NCBI GenBank assembly: GCA_020636195.1 | Contig: JACJYH010000005.1 | Coordinates: 62,001 to 126,000 of the forward strand | DNA length: 64,000 bases | Source: Lewinellaceae bacterium | GTDB taxonomy: Bacteria; Bacteroidota; Bacteroidia; Chitinophagales; Saprospiraceae | Direction of reading: 5' to 3' | Shown here: piece by piece, positions 8,735 to 16,308 of the stretch | How positions within the stretch are numbered: the first letter of the stretch is position 1 | How the letters are laid out: each line of letters starts with the position of its first letter | Program-made: the position numbers and the translations under genes | The notes under the pieces: generated by a model | Database searches by the model: none | The model's input: the letters and a program-made list of their open reading frames with translations, nothing else | What the model was told of the DNA's origin: nothing

Positions 8735-9571
8735 ATGATAAGGAATTATAATTTTTCAACATATGACCCAGATAACTTTTCTAGTTATTCATTGTTTAAA
8801 CCAGACAGTATTTTGAAGGTGTATAGAATCGTGTCTGTATTATTTCTCTATCTATTTTTAGACGTTTTAACGCCTTTTAATACTTCTATTCTATCTGCGC
8901 AAACCACCCCAACCTCGTTTATATCTGGCAAGTTTGATCCGGCAATCCATCCAGACTTTGTTGAAATAATAAAACCACACGCTGAAAAGGTAGGTATGTA
9001 TCTACAAAAGGATGCCTACCAAGCATTTATAGAAATGTATAAAGAAGCCAAAAAGTCCGGCGTCAATTTGAAAATTATCTCAGCCACCCGTACATTTGAA
9101 GATCAAAAAAGGATTTGGGAGAACAAATGGAATGGGAAGGTGAACTTGTCCAATGGTAAAAAGGCAGATCAGGCTTATCCGAATCCAAAGGAGAGGGCAC
9201 AAAAAATTTTGGAATATTCATCCATGCCGGGCACTTCAAGGCATCATTGGGGCACGGATATAGACCTTAATGCGCTAAACAATACGTGGTTTGAATCCGG
9301 TGAAGGAGCAAAATTATACCAGTGGATGCTGATAAATGCAAGCAAATTTGGATTTTGCCGACCTTATACTTCCAAGGATTCTGTGCGACCGCATGGGTAT
9401 AATGAAGAAAAATGGCATTGGTCATATATGCCCATTGCAGGGAAGATTACTTCTGAAATAAAATTGAATTTTTCTGAATCAGATATTGCTGATTTTGATG
9501 GATGTGAGCAGGCCATTCCATTGCAGATTGTTGATCATTATATGCTAGGCATAAATCAATCTTGCTTCTGA
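8735..9571 (+). CDS. M15 family D-alanyl-D-alanine carboxypeptidase (VanY-like)
   Basis: The 278-residue protein has an N-terminal membrane or signal segment (about residues 30-48) and a VanY-type zinc peptidase domain with SRHHWGTDIDLN (the SxHxxGxAxD zinc motif with His and Asp ligands) and EEKWHWSY (HxH region with the third ligand and catalytic Glu). It should trim the terminal D-Ala of peptidoglycan stem peptides outside the inner membrane. The upstream methionine gives an unusually long hydrophilic lead (about 30 residues) before the hydrophobic stretch. It is followed after 4 bp by the MATE gene, probably one transcript. Confidence 0.85.
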   Translation: MIRNYNFSTYDPDNFSSYSLFKPDSILKVYRIVSVLFLYLFLDVLTPFNTSILSAQTTPTSFISGKFDPAIHPDFVEIIKPHAEKVGMYLQKDAYQAFIEMYKEAKKSGVNLKIISATRTFEDQKRIWENKWNGKVNLSNGKKADQAYPNPKERAQKILEYSSMPGTSRHHWGTDIDLNALNNTWFESGEGAKLYQWMLINASKFGFCRPYTSKDSVRPHGYNEEKWHWSYMPIAGKITSEIKLNFSESDIADFDGCEQAIPLQIVDHYMLGINQSCF

Positions 9572-9575
9572 TTAT

Positions 9576-10925
9576 ATGGAGAATTCGTCCTCTTCGCTGA
9601 AAGTAAAAACTTCTATAAGGGCTATACTGGCGTTGGCGGTTCCCATCAGCATATCAAAACTAATTCCCGAAGTCAACTATCTGATCAATGCTTCTTTCGT
9701 TGGACATTTGGGTACAGTAGAGCTGGCAGTTGTGGGCATTGTTGGCGTATATTATCTCATATTTGCAGCGATTGGTTACGGGTTGAATAGTGCTCTATTA
9801 TCTATAATGTCACGGAAAGCAGGTGAGGAAAACAAGGAAGAGATGGCTTCTATGTTGGCGCATGGTATGGTGATAGCGATTATCTTGGCTTTGATTGCTA
9901 TTAGTATAACTTGGCTTTGGTTTGGGCCTCTTTTGCAAGTCTTACATTTGGATAATCAGGTGATTGCTCTTGCTACATCATTTATAAATGTTAGAATCAT
10001 AGGTCTAATATTTTTGTTTGCACTCAATGCACAAATATCCTACGTCATCAGCCTCCAAAGGACAAGGTTCCTAGTATGGATTGCATTCATAGAATCTGCT
10101 GTCAATGTGTTTTTGGATTATGGTCTGATATTTGGTCATTTTGGACTTCCTGAGTTGGGATTTGTCGGAGCTGCCTATGCTTCTGTTGCAGCCGAAGTGA
10201 TAGGTTTACTTGCGGTATGGATCATTTTGAGCCAATTTATTGGTGAAAAAATTTCATTTCGCTATTTATCTTTGAATAATCTAAAATTAGTTTTTAGCCA
10301 AGGCTTTCCATTGATGAGTCAATATGCAATCAGTACAGGTTCATGGTGGGTATTTTTCTTATTGATTAGTCGGCAGTACACCGTTTCAGAACAAGCCATA
10401 TCCCAAGTGATGCGCAATTTTTTCGGACTTAGCGGTATATTTACTTGGTCTTTTGGTTCTGTCACAAATACCATTATTAGTAATCTCATAGGTCAAGGTA
10501 AGAGCGAATTAATTTTTACTATATTGAAAAAGATACAGACAATTTCCCTAGTAGGAGTTTGTATTTATATCATAGGTATAAATTTTTTTTCAGAGGAATT
10601 CTTGTCTATTTTCGGGCAGGACGCTATCTTTATGGACGAGGCTAAATTACTTTTAGGCGTCGTTTCGATGGCTATTATCATCCAGACATTTGGCGTCATA
10701 TGGCTCAATGGTGTAGTCGCTACAGGAATGACAAAGGTGGTATTTTGGATAGAGTTTGTAGGTATTTTTATGTATATGTTATATATTTTTATTGTGATTG
10801 ATCGGTTGGCACTGCCTTTTCCACTGGCATGGATGAGCGAATGGCTTTATTGGACGGTGATGATGGCGATGAGTATATGGTATCTTCGGCGTGGGGATTG
10901 GCAGAAGGGCTTGAAAATTTACTAA
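9576..10925 (+). CDS. MATE family multidrug/metabolite exporter
   Basis: The 449-residue protein is a typical twelve-helix MATE transporter: the N-terminal ILALAVPISISKLIPEV and FVGHLGTVELAVVG blocks and the mirrored second half (GFPLMSQYAIS, IWLNGVVATGMTK) are diagnostic. MATE proteins export cationic or aromatic compounds in exchange for Na+ or H+. The substrate is unknown. It follows the M15 peptidase closely and precedes the tRNA. Confidence 0.87.
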   Translation: MENSSSSLKVKTSIRAILALAVPISISKLIPEVNYLINASFVGHLGTVELAVVGIVGVYYLIFAAIGYGLNSALLSIMSRKAGEENKEEMASMLAHGMVIAIILALIAISITWLWFGPLLQVLHLDNQVIALATSFINVRIIGLIFLFALNAQISYVISLQRTRFLVWIAFIESAVNVFLDYGLIFGHFGLPELGFVGAAYASVAAEVIGLLAVWIILSQFIGEKISFRYLSLNNLKLVFSQGFPLMSQYAISTGSWWVFFLLISRQYTVSEQAISQVMRNFFGLSGIFTWSFGSVTNTIISNLIGQGKSELIFTILKKIQTISLVGVCIYIIGINFFSEEFLSIFGQDAIFMDEAKLLLGVVSMAIIIQTFGVIWLNGVVATGMTKVVFWIEFVGIFMYMLYIFIVIDRLALPFPLAWMSEWLYWTVMMAMSIWYLRRGDWQKGLKIY

Positions 10926-10955
10926 AAAAGATAGGATATTTTGTAAAATTACTTT

Positions 10956-10963
10956 TACCTTTG
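10956..10963 (+). promoter_or_regulatory. -7 promoter element for the tRNA gene
   Basis: TACCTTTG lies 37 bp before the first base of the tRNA, in the short gap after the MATE stop codon. Confidence 0.5.
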
Positions 10964-11000
10964 TGTCCGCAATTTTTGAAAACTTATTCACAGATTGTTC

Positions 11001-11074
11001 GGGCCTATAGCTCAGTTGGTTAGAGCATCTGACTCATAATCAGGTGGTCCCAGGTTCAAGTCCTGGTGGGCCCA
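11001..11074 (+). tRNA. tRNA with CAU anticodon (Met elongator or Ile2)
   Basis: The 74 nt fold as a complete cloverleaf: acceptor GGGCCTA/TGGGCCC, D-arm with AGCTCAGTTGGTTAGAGC, anticodon stem TCTGA/TCAGG around loop CTCATAA (anticodon CAT), and T-arm CCAGG-TTCAAGT-CCTGG, then discriminator A. The 3' CCA is not encoded. A CAU anticodon can be elongator Met or lysidine-modified Ile2; the body resembles Ile tRNAs of the phylum, so Ile2 is a real possibility. The 3' 46 nt are duplicated at 22390, marking this gene as the insertion target of the adjacent element. Confidence 0.93.
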
Positions 11075-11075
11075 C
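11029..11075 (+). repeat. attL: left direct repeat inside the tRNA
   Basis: This 47-bp stretch runs from CTGACTCATAATCAGG of the anticodon arm to the base after the tRNA end. It matches 22390-22436 except for T at 11045 versus A at 22406. Confidence 0.88.
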
Positions 11076-11084
11076 TGATAATCA

Positions 11085-11117
11085 AGCAGTTATGATTTAT
11101 TTCATAGCTGCTTTTTT
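11085..11117 (+). terminator. tRNA terminator supplied by the element
   Basis: AGCAGTTATGA (11085-11095) pairs with TCATAGCTGCT (11102-11112, one G-U), followed by six T. A related hairpin follows attR at 22446, so the element carries its own version of the tRNA terminator. Confidence 0.7.
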
Positions 11118-11120
11118 ATT

Positions 11121-11142
11121 TTGCACAACATTTTGCACAACA
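11121..11142 (+). repeat. Left terminal repeat, putative integrase arm site
   Basis: Two TTGCACAACA units separated by TT. The identical 22 bp occur in the same orientation at 22255-22276, just upstream of the integrase gene and inside the right end. Position and symmetry suggest arm-type binding sites for the integrase. Confidence 0.55.
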
Positions 11143-11663
11143 TTTTGTGTGTTTCCATTATCCAATTTCTATCATCCTGCGGCACACTTCCTTCCTTCAT
11201 TACGTTTGCTACATTTCACGCTGTTCCCATTACGCTGCACTTCATTCACTCATTCACTCAGAGAGCCTCGGTGGCTGAGCGCAATGCAATAGAGTCGAAG
11301 TCCCCACAGCATACTTGTGCCGCCTTAGCGGTAAGTATCATTGCCTCTCCTTTACTCTTGCAAGGTCTGCTGTAGGGGAATGTCAGCTTAACTTCATACC
11401 ATCCATTGCCATTCCACCTACTACAGTCCTGGCATACCATCCCAAAGAGCCATGATACCCATGCTTTAATGCTTTACTTCTTTTAGTCCCGTTTCCAAAA
11501 AAATGTAGTCAAAAATATATCACGGATCATGTCGCAAAGGTACAGGGATGTCTCTGACACAAGAAGTACCGCTACGCTATATGTCACATATCTCCACACT
11601 TGCAGGTAGTATATGATGCCATATTCCTTCTTTTAGTCAGATCCACCCTGTGGTAAAGGCATC
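11143..11663. other. Gene-poor left arm of the element with hairpins
   Basis: I find no convincing gene here. The plus-strand open frames read like low-complexity chance translations. A nested secondary structure is visible at 11301-11379: TCCCCACAGC pairs with GCTGTAGGGGA, enclosing ATACTT...AAGTAT and CCGC-CTTA-GCGG (11311-11338). A TACCTTTG-like element on the minus strand (11535-11542) precedes a 15-codon frame starting MIRDIF (11483-11530). The tract could hold a structured RNA or decayed small genes. Confidence 0.4.
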
Positions 11664-11825
11664 ATGATACGAGATATATTTAAGGTGCAGTTCTTCGGCT
11701 GGTGGCTAGTATATGCACAAGTGACCTCTACTTCAGTGAGATTACAGTTTGGTAGGTTACCTTATGATTTGGTTACCATTCAGGGTTTTGGTTATAGATT
11801 CCATATCAGCCAGTTACCCTTTTAG
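11664..11825 (+). CDS. Candidate small protein of unknown function (53 aa)
   Basis: The frame starts MIRDIFKVQFFGWWLVYAQV and ends 8 bp before a strong terminator stem. It contains a hydrophobic aromatic patch (FFGWWLVYA) and TIQGFGYRFHI near the end. I recognise no family. Support is limited to the terminator placement and to a short divergent minus-strand frame at 11530 that begins with the same MIRDIF residues, suggesting an inverted duplication. Confidence 0.3.
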   Translation: MIRDIFKVQFFGWWLVYAQVTSTSVRLQFGRLPYDLVTIQGFGYRFHISQLPF

Positions 11826-11833
11826 TTTTTCAT

Positions 11834-11859
11834 AGCTCCCTTATTGGGGGCTTTTTTTA
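11834..11859 (+). terminator. Rho-independent terminator
   Basis: AGCTCCC (11834-11840), loop TTATT, GGGGGCT (11846-11852), followed by seven T. Confidence 0.7.
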
Positions 11860-11954
11860 TATCCGTGTGAATTGCTATAATAAACTTTAAAATAAATAGA
11901 TTGTTAGATTATCAATTTTACATTATATTTTATTGTTTTAATTTCAACTCAATT

Positions 11955-13100
11955 ATGAAATACATACTCTTTTTATTTTTAATTGTAGGGTTTTTTCCAA
12001 ATCTGTTTGCTCAAGCTGAATATGATAGTTTAACAATTAGCCAATGGCAAAATATTTTTAAGGAATCTGAATCATCGGAGATATTGGAAGGTATTTTTAA
12101 TTGCGAAACTCAATTTGAAAGTAACATCGGTGGACAAGTAAAGAGAAAATCATCTGCTCGAGTTGTTTTAAAGAAAATTAAAAATAAAATATATATCTAT
12201 GCGAATCATGAAGTTAACAATTCACATTGGGATTCGTATGTAAAACTAACTTATTTTAAAGGACATTATATAGTAAATAACGGCAATAATAATTATTCAT
12301 ATATCGTTGAAGATGTGGATAATGATCATCTTACTGAAACTTTTTTTAAAACTTCTGAAATTTCATTTTCAAATCTTGATATTAAGATTGATTACGGTTT
12401 TATTGCCAAAATTGATTATGGAAATGAAATAAAAAACGCTAAATTAAGTACTTCTGGATACAAAGTAAATGCTCCGAAATTTGACCCGATAATTTCTTTG
12501 TCAACATTAGTCTCCCAAGGCTCAGGTTTTTTTATCAATAATTTTGGTTATGTGATCACTAATAAACATGTTGTTGAAAAAGGAGAATATTTTAAAATAG
12601 TGTACAATGATATAATATACAAAGCCGAACTAATAACAAGTGGATCTCTTGATGTATGTGTTTTGAAAATCACTGAATCTATTCCAAATATAAGTTACCT
12701 AAGTTTAGGTAATTCAGATAATATACAACTTGGTCAAAAACTATATGTTTTTGGGTATCCTTACGAAAGTACATTAGGATCTTCGATTAAAGTAACAGAT
12801 GGAATTTTAAGCTCAAAACTTGGATTTCAGGACAATTCAAATTATTTCCAAATGTCAGCACCAGTAAATCCTGGGAATAGTGGCGGACCAATTTTTAATG
12901 AAAAAGGTGATCTAATTGGAGTGGCTACCAGTAAGTTAATAAAAGGTGAAAATATATCATTTGGCTTAAAGATTAATAAAGTCAAGACATTCTTGGACGA
13001 AAATGGTATCAAATATTTTAACAATTCGCAAAACAAAACCAGTAATTTTTTTGAAACGGGTGAAAAATCATGTGTAATAATAAAGTGCTATAAGATTTAA
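11955..13100 (+). CDS. Secreted trypsin-like serine protease (S1/HtrA-like)
   Basis: The start at 11955 gives MKYILFLFLIVGFFPNLFAQ, a clear signal peptide; an upstream in-frame methionine (11901) would bury it. The mature part has an unassigned N-terminal region of about 170 residues and then a chymotrypsin-fold peptidase with His205 (TNKHVV), Asp233 (SLDVCVLKI) and Ser309 (GNSGGP). No PDZ domain follows, so it differs from DegP/HtrA. It is element cargo, AT-richer than the neighbouring core genes. Function and substrate are unknown; it should act in the periplasm or outside the cell. Confidence 0.8.
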   Translation: MKYILFLFLIVGFFPNLFAQAEYDSLTISQWQNIFKESESSEILEGIFNCETQFESNIGGQVKRKSSARVVLKKIKNKIYIYANHEVNNSHWDSYVKLTYFKGHYIVNNGNNNYSYIVEDVDNDHLTETFFKTSEISFSNLDIKIDYGFIAKIDYGNEIKNAKLSTSGYKVNAPKFDPIISLSTLVSQGSGFFINNFGYVITNKHVVEKGEYFKIVYNDIIYKAELITSGSLDVCVLKITESIPNISYLSLGNSDNIQLGQKLYVFGYPYESTLGSSIKVTDGILSSKLGFQDNSNYFQMSAPVNPGNSGGPIFNEKGDLIGVATSKLIKGENISFGLKINKVKTFLDENGIKYFNNSQNKTSNFFETGEKSCVIIKCYKI

Positions 13101-13113
13101 TATTTACTAAACT

Positions 13114-13158
13114 GTGTCCCACAGGTACTTTCTTAGTTGTCGCTCTGCTTGTTCATTG
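13114..13158 (-). repeat. Element-internal repeat, copy 1
   Basis: The 45 bp match 14631-14675 with four or five differences and share a 27-bp perfect core (13132-13158). Read on the minus strand the core encodes ATG AAC AAG CAG AGC GAC AAC TAA in both copies and is followed by a small hairpin-like sequence. Confidence 0.6.
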
Positions 13159-13221
13159 TAATTCATTTCTTAATTCAGAGCTATATCTATATTAATTGCA
13201 GCTTGAAAGCATCAAATAAGG

Positions 13222-13566
13222 TCATTTGGGATGATGTTGAAAACAATAACTGTTGGCAATTTTTGTAGTATTTTTACAGCGTTTCCCCTTTTTTGTCTTT
13301 CCCAAACATCTATGCTTGATTTTACTTTCTCCTTTTTCTTTATAACCTTTCTTTTGTTTTCCATTATGTGCTTGTGGTTTGCATATTTTACATGGTGCTA
13401 ATCCCATTTTTTTAGCTTTATCTAATGATATTTTTGCAGATGTATTCTCTACCAGTTTACATGTTGATAAATGATATTTTTCTCCGTATGGTGTCTTATA
13501 AAATGATTGTGTATAAATCAATAATGGTACACTAGTTAAGATAAATAATAGACAATACCGTTTCAT
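13222..13566 (-). CDS. Secreted protein with Ada-like zinc-binding segment and DUF5763-like tail
   Basis: The 114-residue protein starts with a signal peptide (MKRYCLLFILTSVPLLIYTQ). Residues about 24-63 read YKTPYGEKYHLSTCKLVENT...GLAPCKICKP, the pattern of the Ada-type/thermonuclease-tail metal-binding motif (YHxxxC ... PCKxC). The C-terminus (RCLGKTKKGKRCKNTT ... YCFQHHP) is the Cys/His pattern of DUF5763, a putative zinc-binding module. It lies 3 bp downstream of the TPR gene on the same strand, so the two form an operon. The role is unknown. Confidence 0.65.
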   Translation of the reverse strand: MKRYCLLFILTSVPLLIYTQSFYKTPYGEKYHLSTCKLVENTSAKISLDKAKKMGLAPCKICKPQAHNGKQKKGYKEKGESKIKHRCLGKTKKGKRCKNTTKIANSYCFQHHPK

Positions 13567-13569
13567 GTA

Positions 13570-14517
13570 TTAATTATTGCAGAATTCTACAATATAATCG
13601 TATGCTTTTTTACTGCCTAATTCACCTGCTTTACTAAGATCAACACATCCGCCCTCTTTATCCCTTAAGACAATCTTTATTAACCCTCTCTCAAAATATC
13701 CTTCAGGATTTTTAGCGTCTAATTTTATTGCTGTATTACAATCAAGGATTGCTTCATCAAATTTTTTTAACATATAATTTATTTGTGATCTTATTATGTA
13801 AGCATCAAACTCATTAGGCAAATATTTTATTCCTATGTTTAAATCAGATAAAGCACCATAATAGTCCTTTAATCTAAATTTAAGCTGCCCTCTCGTGATA
13901 TATATAGACATATCCTCCCCAGAAACTTCTGGTGAATATTCAATAGCTTTAGTATAATAATATATAGCCTCCTTGTAGTCATTCAATTTAGTTTTCTCAC
14001 CAGCAATTAAAACATATGAATCGTATACAAATTCTTTACCTAATTCGGTAATTTTTATTAAATCATTTATAGAACCTATTGTATCCTCATTTTCTTTTTT
14101 TATAGCTGATCTGAGATAATAAAACTCAGAGTTTGTGTTATCTAAATCTATCGCTTTTGATATATCCTTTAGGGCAGCATCGAATTTCTTTTCAAAATAA
14201 TTACATCTAGCCCTTTCAACATAACCATAAGGATTGTTTGGATCTATTGATATAGCCTTATTTAAATCATATCTCGCCCCTAAATAATCATGTTCAATTA
14301 ATTTACACTTTCCCCTGCTCATATATAAATGATAATTTGTGGCATCTATATCAATTCCTTTAGTAAATTCTTGTATTGCCTTTTTAAAATCTTTTGATTC
14401 ATAATATTTCCATCCATTTCTCAAATATTCGTTAACTACCTGTGAGTGTCCACTTAGACAATAGTAACTTAAAACGATCATCATTAAAATTTTACTTATC
14501 CACTTTTCTAATCTCAT
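13570..14517 (-). CDS. Exported tetratricopeptide-repeat protein
   Basis: The 315 residues consist of an N-terminal signal peptide (hydrophobic about 8-25, ending near SGHSQ) and about seven TPR units, for example YYESKDFKKAIQEFTKGI and AIDLDNTNSEFYYLRS. TPR arrays bind peptides or partner proteins. It is the first gene of a minus-strand pair with the Ada-like/DUF5763 protein, within the island. No enzymatic domain is attached. Confidence 0.75.
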   Translation of the reverse strand: MRLEKWISKILMMIVLSYYCLSGHSQVVNEYLRNGWKYYESKDFKKAIQEFTKGIDIDATNYHLYMSRGKCKLIEHDYLGARYDLNKAISIDPNNPYGYVERARCNYFEKKFDAALKDISKAIDLDNTNSEFYYLRSAIKKENEDTIGSINDLIKITELGKEFVYDSYVLIAGEKTKLNDYKEAIYYYTKAIEYSPEVSGEDMSIYITRGQLKFRLKDYYGALSDLNIGIKYLPNEFDAYIIRSQINYMLKKFDEAILDCNTAIKLDAKNPEGYFERGLIKIVLRDKEGGCVDLSKAGELGSKKAYDYIVEFCNN

Positions 14518-14630
14518 ATTTATATTTTTTATACGTTCTTTTTTGATTCGATACTTCTAACATCTAATTTAATATTTTCGTTCATTAATTAAGTGTACAT
14601 CATGTCATTGAATGGACTTATTTATATTCG

Positions 14631-14675
14631 GTGTGCCAAAGGCACTTCCTTAGTTGTCGCTCTGCTTGTTCATTG
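14631..14675 (-). repeat. Element-internal repeat, copy 2
   Basis: Second copy of the 13114-13158 repeat; the exact core is 14649-14675. On the minus strand, similarity continues upstream (AGCTCTG ... GAAATG ... CAATGAAC), so the duplicated unit is about 70 bp with indels. Confidence 0.6.
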
Positions 14676-14777
14676 CATTTCACAGCCCAGAGCTTTCACA
14701 GGTAAAGCGGCGAGCATTCTATGGTATGGTTTTCGTATCGTATATTGCGCCATACCTGCCAGAGACCCTTCACTCAT
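14670..14777 (-). CDS. Candidate mini-ORF in a chain of overlapping small frames
   Basis: This 35-residue frame (MSEGSLAGMAQYTIRKPYHR...) starts within the stop of a 24-codon frame (14774-14848, overlap ATGA) and ends within the start of an 8-codon frame (14650-14673, overlap ATGA). Such ATGA chains are typical of translationally coupled genes, but the frames are short and no family is recognised. Treat as a hypothesis. Confidence 0.2.
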   Translation of the reverse strand: MSEGSLAGMAQYTIRKPYHRMLAALPVKALGCEMQ

Positions 14778-14844
14778 AAACGTTGCACTGTTCGTTTCAG
14801 GTACTCTGTCACTCTTCCAGAGCGGGGTATGTCACATACAACGA

Positions 14845-15030
14845 TCACGGCACACCATCACGATGCTCTTTCACTGCTTCCTGTATCTGTGTATCCTGCT
14901 CAGGTAGTGCATCCTGTCCTATGCTCCACAAGTTACGCAAGATACAGGCACACTGCGTTTGCACATCCTGTTTGTATCCACATCTACCGCAGTTCATTTT
15001 ATTTGTTTTGTGGCAGCCATGTGGGTACAT
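14845..15030 (-). CDS. Candidate small Cys-rich protein (61 aa)
   Basis: The frame begins MYPHGCHKTNKMNCGRCGYK and has a possible CxxC zinc knuckle plus CAC. It overlaps the following frame by GTGA. Three long overlapping plus-strand frames cover the same bases and show that stop codons are simply rare here, so coding is uncertain. Its 5' end lies in the left arm of a large inverted repeat (15011-15120). Confidence 0.25.
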   Translation of the reverse strand: MYPHGCHKTNKMNCGRCGYKQDVQTQCACILRNLWSIGQDALPEQDTQIQEAVKEHRDGVP

Positions 15031-15120
15031 CTGCTGGCATAGCCGCTTGAAGCCTATCCACCCGTAGCCTAACTATTAGTCTCCAGACTACTCCTATGCT
15101 CAGCAGATGTACCGCTGCCA
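15011..15120. repeat. Large inverted repeat / hairpin
   Basis: TGGCAGC (15011-15017) pairs with GCTGCCA (15114-15120); GGTACATCTGCTG (15024-15036) pairs perfectly with CAGCAGATGTACC (15101-15113), and GCATAG (15037-15042) with CTATGC (15094-15099). Inside is a second perfect hairpin TAGTCT-CC-AGACTA (15077-15090). The structure could be an RNA element, a protein-binding cruciform or a transposon-end remnant. Confidence 0.6.
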
Positions 15121-15144
15121 CTGTGAATTCTTGCTTTATAGTTT

Positions 15145-15166
15145 GGCTACCTCTGGTAGCCTGTTT
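15145..15166 (+). terminator. Possible terminator hairpin
   Basis: GGCTACC (15145-15151), loop TCT, GGTAGCC (15155-15161), then TGTTTTC. It ends the structured tract 14593-15166; the rest of the gap up to 15378 holds nothing I can name except a TATATTTG promoter-like motif at 15254-15261. Confidence 0.5.
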
Positions 15167-15378
15167 TCTAAGGCATAGTCATAGCTCAAGGCTGTTTTAC
15201 CTGTTTTTTATTCATTCTTTTTGTTAAAGCACCCTTCAAACCAAAAAACCTCATATATTTGTACTCGATAAGCAAACATCTATTACCAATTACAAACGTA
15301 TCACAATCGTTTTAGAACGGCTATAGAATAAATATTACTTATTTTTAATAATAGCTGAAATTTTAAAACGATACCAAA

Positions 15379-16203
15379 ATGATTAGACATACATTACAAA
15401 AAACAAAAATGTCAACTTTTGCAATTGTTGGAGATAACAATGGAATATATCATCCGTTTGGGACAGGATTTTTTGTGTCAGAAGACGGTTGGTTTGTGAC
15501 AGCAGCACACGTTTTATTTAATCAACAATCCCATCAGCCAAATTTTGATCATAGAACGATAGTTTTAATGAGAGATGCGTTTGACGAACAAAGAGTCGGA
15601 AACTCTACTTGTTGTTATGGAGCAGTCCACGAAGTGTTACACAACTTTGACTTTGCATTGTTAAAAATTGACGAGACTGAACTTGAAAATAGCCAATGGT
15701 TGAAAGACGGAAAAATTGACCATTTAACAATTTCAGAAGATTTGTTAGAAGAAGCAGAACCCGTTTATTCTTATGGTTATCCATTGTCACAAGGAATAAA
15801 CATTACAAATGATTTTCCAATTGATTTAAATTTAGTAAACCCAAATGGACAAAAATTTTCAATAAATACAAGTGTTCAATCCCTATGTCCAAGAATTACA
15901 TCAGCAATAATTTCTTCTGTTACAGAAAACTCATTGAAAGATAGTTGCGAATGTCCAGACACTTATGTTTTAGACAAAGCTCTAAACTATGGTAATAGTG
16001 GTGGTCCAATAATTTCAGTAGAATCAGGTCTTGTTCACGGAATATGTAGTTACTTTCAGCCAGTATTTATACCCCAACAACACTTAAACAATGGTCAACT
16101 CCAAATTATGATACCAAGTTTATATGGTGTTGTTAAAAATTTATCTATAAAACCAATTATTGACCTTTTGAAAAGCAAAGGAATTGTTACGAACAAAAAA
16201 TAA
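15379..16203 (+). CDS. Cytoplasmic trypsin-like serine protease
   Basis: The 274-residue protein has a complete chymotrypsin-type triad: His44 in TAAHV, Asp91 in NFDFALLKI and Ser207 in YGNSGGP. It lacks a signal peptide, in contrast to the secreted protease at 11955, and has no PDZ domain. It is element cargo. Standalone trypsin-like peptidases in islands are sometimes effectors of conflict systems, but no recognised sensor gene is adjacent, so this is only a possibility. An alternative start is the ATG at residue 11. Confidence 0.8.
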   Translation: MIRHTLQKTKMSTFAIVGDNNGIYHPFGTGFFVSEDGWFVTAAHVLFNQQSHQPNFDHRTIVLMRDAFDEQRVGNSTCCYGAVHEVLHNFDFALLKIDETELENSQWLKDGKIDHLTISEDLLEEAEPVYSYGYPLSQGINITNDFPIDLNLVNPNGQKFSINTSVQSLCPRITSAIISSVTENSLKDSCECPDTYVLDKALNYGNSGGPIISVESGLVHGICSYFQPVFIPQQHLNNGQLQIMIPSLYGVVKNLSIKPIIDLLKSKGIVTNKK

Positions 16204-16308
16204 TTTAAAATATATAGTTCGGATAATGCTGAACACCGAAAATAAATAAACTAGTAAGCACAGGAAGGCCGAAAACTGTATAGAGTAGGCTAATTAAAAC
16301 AAATAAAA

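Noticed and set aside
11258..11440. 60-codon minus-strand frame with several cysteines
   Set aside because: It overlaps the nested hairpin, another frame in the same strand is equally open, and it has no recognisable family or start context.
14593..15067. Three overlapping plus-strand open frames of 94-109 codons
   Set aside because: They overlap in all three frames, have odd His/Ser/Cys-rich compositions and no family resemblance; they reflect a scarcity of stop codons rather than genes.
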